Shown here: positions 58,943 through 64,000 of the stretch, one piece after another
Numbering within the stretch: position 1 is the stretch's first letter
Layout: the number at the start of each line of letters is the position of its first letter
Source: Mugil cephalus
Lineage: Eukaryota > Chordata > Actinopteri > Mugiliformes > Mugilidae
Direction of reading: 5' to 3'
DNA length: 64,000 bases
Assembly: GCF_022458985.1 (NCBI RefSeq)
Contig: NC_061781.1
Span: forward strand, 13,481,501 to 13,545,500
Program-made: the position numbers and the translations under genes
Notes under the pieces: model-generated
Seen by the model: only the letters and a program-made list of their open reading frames with translations
Databases searched by the model: none
Told to the model about the DNA's origin: nothing

Positions 58943-59266
58943 ATGAATATGTTTGCTACAGAATCTGTTTTAAACTAATGGAAACTAACAGTATTTTTTG
59001 CTTATTGGTGTTACTGTATCTTTGCTTATATTGTGAGTGTAAATGTTATCAAAGGATCCTAATGTGTTAAATGTTTGTATGGAATTTACTAAGCCACAAT
59101 GTTTTATCATAAATGTATTTAACCCTAACAAACACGAGATGGGTTCAGTTTTATTCTGTATATCTTGCACATGTTCTAAACCGAGCACCTTTCTGTGAAC
59201 ATTTTTGTTTGTCTTATGACATCTTTACAGACATGTTTAACCCTGTGCCGTATTATCCATCCACCA

Positions 59267-59297
<31 letters not shown>

Positions 59298-59439
59298 AAG
59301 AGGAACAAGCAAGAATGTGTAGAACGGTAAATTGCAAAACGGCTGCAATGTAATCAAATGGGGGATGAGGCAAGAGCAGGAAGGAAAAGAACTTAAAACG
59401 TAAGTGAAACAAGCGTACTAAAAAAGATAACAAGTAGGT

Positions 59440-59700
59440 TATTCCAAAAACAAGTGTCAAAAAAAACAAAAAAAAGCCAAAAGAGAAATTAAGGCAGACC
59501 AAAAGAGCAAGACAAAATTCAGGGTACGTAAGAAGAGAACAGCAGAGAAACACATGCACACTGACGAAGCACGAGACAGGGCTATATAGCGATACACACA
59601 AGGGCTGACGGGGTGATGAGACACAGATGAGACCAGTGAGAGCTGAACAGCCAATCACAAAAACACGAAAGAAGTAAAACCAGCAGAAAAACACAAAAAT
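59440..59700 (-). repeat. probable dispersed teleost repeat
   Basis: A purine-rich stretch on the + strand; its complement is C/T-rich and has a TGGCTGTTCAGCTCTCACTG...TATATAGCCCTGTCTCGTGC layout resembling a common fish repeat and the relic at 49020-49330. A 217-codon minus frame across it is hydrophobic low-complexity and is not believed to be a gene. Confidence 0.35.
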
Positions 59701-59714
59701 CGTTTCAAGGTAAA

Positions 59715-60065
59715 GGATGAGATAAAATAATCCTTTACTTATCCCACGGTGCGGTAATTGCAGCAGCACGCAGTCCAATAAATAAAATAAAGCACCAAAT
59801 AAATACAAAAAGTAGAAAATCCAACGCAACAGTAGTTCTACGTACGTGGTCTGCCGGGAGCAGGAACGAAGTTAGCACAGGGGGCAGTCGGCAGTCAGGA
59901 GGCAGTCGGTGCTGGACAGGGTGGGTTTTTCCATCAGGGAGGACAGCTTTGATATTGTCCTCCGATTACCCACAACCTCCACAAGCTCAGTAGAGGGTAG
60001 GCCAGAACAGAGCTGGCCACCACAGAGACACAAAAGGTCCTCAGGACTCAAATTCTTCGGTCATT
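59715..60065 (-). mobile_element. L2/CR1-like LINE 3' fragment
   Basis: Read on the minus strand, about 60040-59910 encodes a degenerate version of the LINE motif ELVEVVGNRRTISKLSSL, typical of the end of L2-type reverse-transcriptase proteins. Further along, 59790-59718 resembles the L2-type 3' tail (CCGTGGGATAAGTAAAGGAT). The two are in the expected order and orientation. It is a short dead fragment without a usable frame. Confidence 0.6.
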
Positions 60066-61290
60066 CTTATAAAGCCAAAAAACTGAAATCCACGGCTTGA
60101 CAACAACAAAGAAAATCCATAACTCTGACATTTGCTTTTGATTTTGGATCACACTTTTGCGTTTGCCCTTTAAAACACTCAAAATTAGGCCTATTCCAAA
60201 CATTATGCTATCTTTTAAACATTTAAATCCAAAACATGGGGAAATGTTTTCCAGGTTTAAAAAACACACTGGAATAGTTTGGTTATATTCAATGGTTTCA
60301 GAAGTTCAACTAGCAGTAAGCCAACTAGCATATTCTCTGAGAAGTGAATATTCATCGTCTTTGAAAATAAGCAACACAATAAACAATTAAATCATCAGAA
60401 GTCATACGGGGGTTATGCATTAATTAAGCATTGTTTTGCATCATTATCGAAAAGCTTATGTCAAAACGACATGTGAGCTCAACTGTCAGAGGAGGCAGCT
60501 GCACATAGATTCATCAGAGATGACATGTTAGGAACATGCGACGTCGAGGCGGCTGAGCGCAAATGCCCGTTTATAACACTCAAAGATTTGGCCTGCAAAT
60601 AGAATAAAGTGGGCAGAGTTTTATATATATATATATATATATAATCAACAGATGGTTTGATGTGCTACAGATGACAGCTTAGAGAGGTGGCACATCCCAA
60701 AGCATGTCAAGCTGCTGGCTCATGTGAATTACTGTTTTGTCGCAGTGCCAAGAGGAACTCAAGAGTGTCGACCTAGTCAGCGTTCCTGACGTGTCTGATA
60801 CCGAGTTGATTGGCATGATTTCCTCTCCCCTCATTTAGCATAACCCTCCTCTGTGGGCAGTCAGATCATCACTGGGACGTCCTTCTCCAGTGAGCCGCTG
60901 ACAGGTGACACACATCATCCTGTTACCTGGTAGAAATCCCACAGCGCGTTTCTCCCACGGGAGTTTATTGATTTGTGTTCTGTCTCCAACAAACAAATGA
61001 TTAAGGGAGCATGACAGAAAAAAAACAGCGTTGCATGCTGCTGAATCACGTTTCTCGGACAAAAGTTAACATGTTAACCAGCTCCCATATTTAGCACTTA
61101 GTTAGAAAAATGATTTGGAAAGCACTATTGATTAAAATGACCAAATGTTGTTATTTAATTCAGTTCTGAACGGAATTTGATGCATAGATCCTGAGCGTCA
61201 AGCATCATCTGCATATATTTTCTCATAGAGACGTCGACCACTGCCAAGAACATTTATTCCATTTATGAAAGCGGGAACTCATCGATTGTA
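60066..61290. other. spacer between slc4a10 and proglucagon
   Basis: No gene recognised. DPP4, which lies between SLC4A10 and GCG in mammals, is not here: the whole gap is only about 3 kb. No exon resembling a GLP-2 peptide was seen on the minus strand downstream of the GLP-1 exon. Confidence 0.7.
60632..60652. repeat. (TA)n microsatellite
   Basis: Short perfect TA run in the spacer between slc4a10 and proglucagon. Confidence 0.85.
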
Positions 61291-61298
61291 CACATTTC

Positions 61299-61304
61299 TT
61301 TATT
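61299..61304 (-). terminator. candidate proglucagon polyadenylation signal
   Basis: TTTATT on the + strand, that is AATAAA on the minus strand, about 365 nt after the proglucagon stop codon. Confidence 0.5.
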
Positions 61305-61668
61305 GAAAACTAAATATGACTTTTCTGAATAATACGAAAAGGTACTGAGACTATCTACAGATGTAATTGATGAACTCGTTCTTATAAACTTGTGAAAGGT
61401 TGTTGGAAGATGGAAATGCGAGGAGAAGATGAATCAATCATCGATGAAGGAGATGCATTTCAAACATATTGTGACCTAATTAAACAACATGTCTTTCAAC
61501 CACGTAAGGCCAACAGGGCTTCTTGTGAAAGGAATTTAATTTAATAAGCATTACCAAGAAAAAAAAAAGTCTACTACAGAATGTGGAACATATAATGGCA
61601 CAGAGTCAGTGAGAATAGTTGCATTACTTTTGAGAATGGGAAAAGCTGGAGGGGCGCTCTGGTTGAGT

Positions 61669-62751
<1,083 letters not shown>

Positions 62752-62870
62752 TGTTTCAGTCTCTGAAAAGAAAAGAAAAATAAAATTAAGCAGAGAGACA
62801 CACTGAAAATGATGCCAAGAACGGATGTTAAAGGTACATTCTAGAAAGGACTTTTGGAGAAGAGACTCAC

Positions 62871-62970
62871 CTGTCCTCCTTTCTGTCGAACGTTCAAAAG
62901 AGTGACTGCAAAGTGCCTTGATTGGTACCCTTCTTCTTCTTCTTCTTCTCTGGCTTCTGCCGTGGTCTCA
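62871..62970 (-). other. proglucagon noncoding first exon
   Basis: On the minus strand a GTGAGT donor follows position 62871, and a pyrimidine-rich acceptor at about 62762 opens the exon carrying the start codon. The exon contains a GAA run (TTC at 62931-62949). Its 5' end, about 62970, is inferred from the TATA box. Confidence 0.55.
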
Positions 62971-62994
62971 TGGTCCCCTCTTTACGCGCTCCTT

Positions 62995-63061
62995 CTTATA
63001 TAGCAGAGCTGAGGAGCGGCTTCTGTGACGGGGGAGTCACCTCTCCCAGGTGACTCCCCCG
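62995..63061 (-). promoter_or_regulatory. proglucagon core promoter: TATA box and adjacent inverted repeat
   Basis: TATATAAG on the minus strand (62995-63002) is a good TATA box about 245 nt before the start codon. Upstream of it lies a perfect inverted repeat, arms 63029-63042 and 63048-63061 with a 5-nt spacer; the arms are CGGGGGAGTCACCT and its complement. Each arm carries GTCACC/GGTGAC, and the right arm forms a CAGGTG E-box (63047-63052). Confidence 0.6.
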
Positions 63062-63560
63062 CTGTTACTCTCAATCCATTAGTCAGCTTCCGTCAGAGTT
63101 CCCTGAATGTATTTGGCTTTGGCTAAGAAAATAACAGCATTAGCCGAGTGGTTCAGGTGTCCCAATCAAACATGACCTCTACCTTCACAAATAAATCCAT
63201 CCCTCAAATGCTGTGTGTGTTTGAATTATCTCCTGTCACTTGATCATCATGGAAAGTCATTATTCTTATGCTGTATTTCTGTATGTTAAGTCCTAAAGAA
63301 ATATGCATTTGAGTTAAGATATAATGCATATTGTTCAGTGTTTAAATTCAGTGCATATTTATACATTACATTATACATTTATATTTATACACTAAACATG
63401 CTCCTGAATTAGAGAAATTGTACATAATTAATGGGAACGAATGAAGCAGTTATATTTCAAAGCACTCTTTATTTTGCCGGCATTAGAACACAACTTAAAC
63501 ACAAATGACACCACTCTACAACAAATCAGTGCAGTGCAATTGATCTACTGTTGGTTACAA
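63062..63560. other. proglucagon upstream region
   Basis: No gene. AT-rich with scattered ATTA cores (for example CCATTAGTCAG near 63077-63087), which could serve islet homeodomain or Pax factors, though such cores are common by chance. Confidence 0.5.
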
Positions 63561-63569
63561 TGTTCTGTG

Positions 63570-64000
63570 GTGGAGTATTCAGGTTCTTCACAACATAGTA
63601 AAAATACTCCTACTTGAGTAAAAGTACATATGTACTACACTGAAAAACACAGCATTACAAGAAAGAAGCAAAAATATTCTTATATTCAATCAAATCATCT
63701 TGTATTAAGAAAAGAAAAAATCTGCCAGTGGGTTAAACTTTCTTTGCTTGACAGAAATTATTAAAATAAGCACAAAGTCCTTGTCTCTGAACAAAATATA
63801 AGATACTTTCTTTGATACAAGGATTTTTTGCAGTGTAGCAGCAAAACGTAGAAATCTTACTGGGTTGGTCCCTCTGAGTGAAACACTATTATATATGGAA
63901 TCATTAGATTGACAGTACCGAAGCATCAGTGTACTTAAGTTTACTGAAATAAAAGCATGTAAGCAGAAATAGAACATATTAACCACAATACTCAAATTTT
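63570..64000 (-). repeat. teleost dispersed repeat interrupted by a short transposon
   Basis: The pieces CTACTTGAGTAAAAGTACAT (before 63636) and GAATCATTAGATTGACAGTA...CATCAGTGTACTTAAGTTTA (after 63838) resemble the two halves of a common fish repeat. They are separated by the element at 63636-63837. The repeat probably runs past the window end. Confidence 0.5.
63636..63837. mobile_element. 202-bp MITE-like element with TACACTG termini
   Basis: It begins TACACTGAAAAA and ends TTTTTTGCAGTGTA, an imperfect terminal inverted repeat, and has an internal TCTGCCAGTGGGTTAA typical of a nonautonomous fish DNA element. TA at each end may be the target duplication. It carries no transposase. Confidence 0.65.

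Overview
The window reads as nuclear DNA of a ray-finned (teleost, probably percomorph) fish. The genes are split by GT-AG introns, their proteins are fish-like versions of known vertebrate families, and the spacer DNA is AT-rich with many microsatellites and short mobile-element relics typical of teleosts. Four protein-coding genes can be assembled exon by exon: tank (+ strand, coding 13001-16612, 341 aa), tbr1 (+, 31500-35302, 677 aa), slc4a10 (+, 38873-58569, 25 coding exons, 1070 aa) and a proglucagon gene (- strand, 62751 down to 61669, 123 aa). Every exon join was checked for reading phase.

Layout. 1-11.7 kb: no recognisable gene, with microsatellites and possible regulatory DNA. 11.7-17.0 kb: tank, with a promoter-like segment carrying CCAAT, ETS and two NF-kappaB-type sites. 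17-31.2 kb: a gene-poor interval holding several stretches that look like conserved regulatory DNA; I recognise no psmd14, which lies here in mammals. 31.2-36.1 kb: tbr1. 38.6-59 kb: slc4a10, including a candidate alternative first exon and a candidate 42-nt cassette exon in its first intron. 59-61.3 kb: repeat-rich spacer with an L2-like LINE fragment and no dpp4. 61.3-63.1 kb: proglucagon. 63.5-64.0 kb: teleost repeats with a short transposon nested inside.

The gene order tank - tbr1 - slc4a10 - gcg matches the mammalian TANK - PSMD14 - TBR1 - SLC4A10 - DPP4 - GCG block with PSMD14 and DPP4 missing. The genes are not one pathway: TANK is a cytoplasmic scaffold for TRAF/TBK1 innate signalling, Tbr1 a T-box transcription factor of forebrain glutamatergic neurons, Slc4a10 a neuronal Na+-coupled bicarbonate transporter, and proglucagon a hormone precursor. 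The proglucagon here encodes glucagon and GLP-1 only, which is the gcgb-like arrangement. The a/b paralogue labels of all four genes cannot be settled from the window alone. No new enzymatic or defence system was found. The most interesting signals are regulatory: the tandem kappaB sites, the alternative slc4a10 exons, and a perfect 14-nt dyad beside the proglucagon TATA box.
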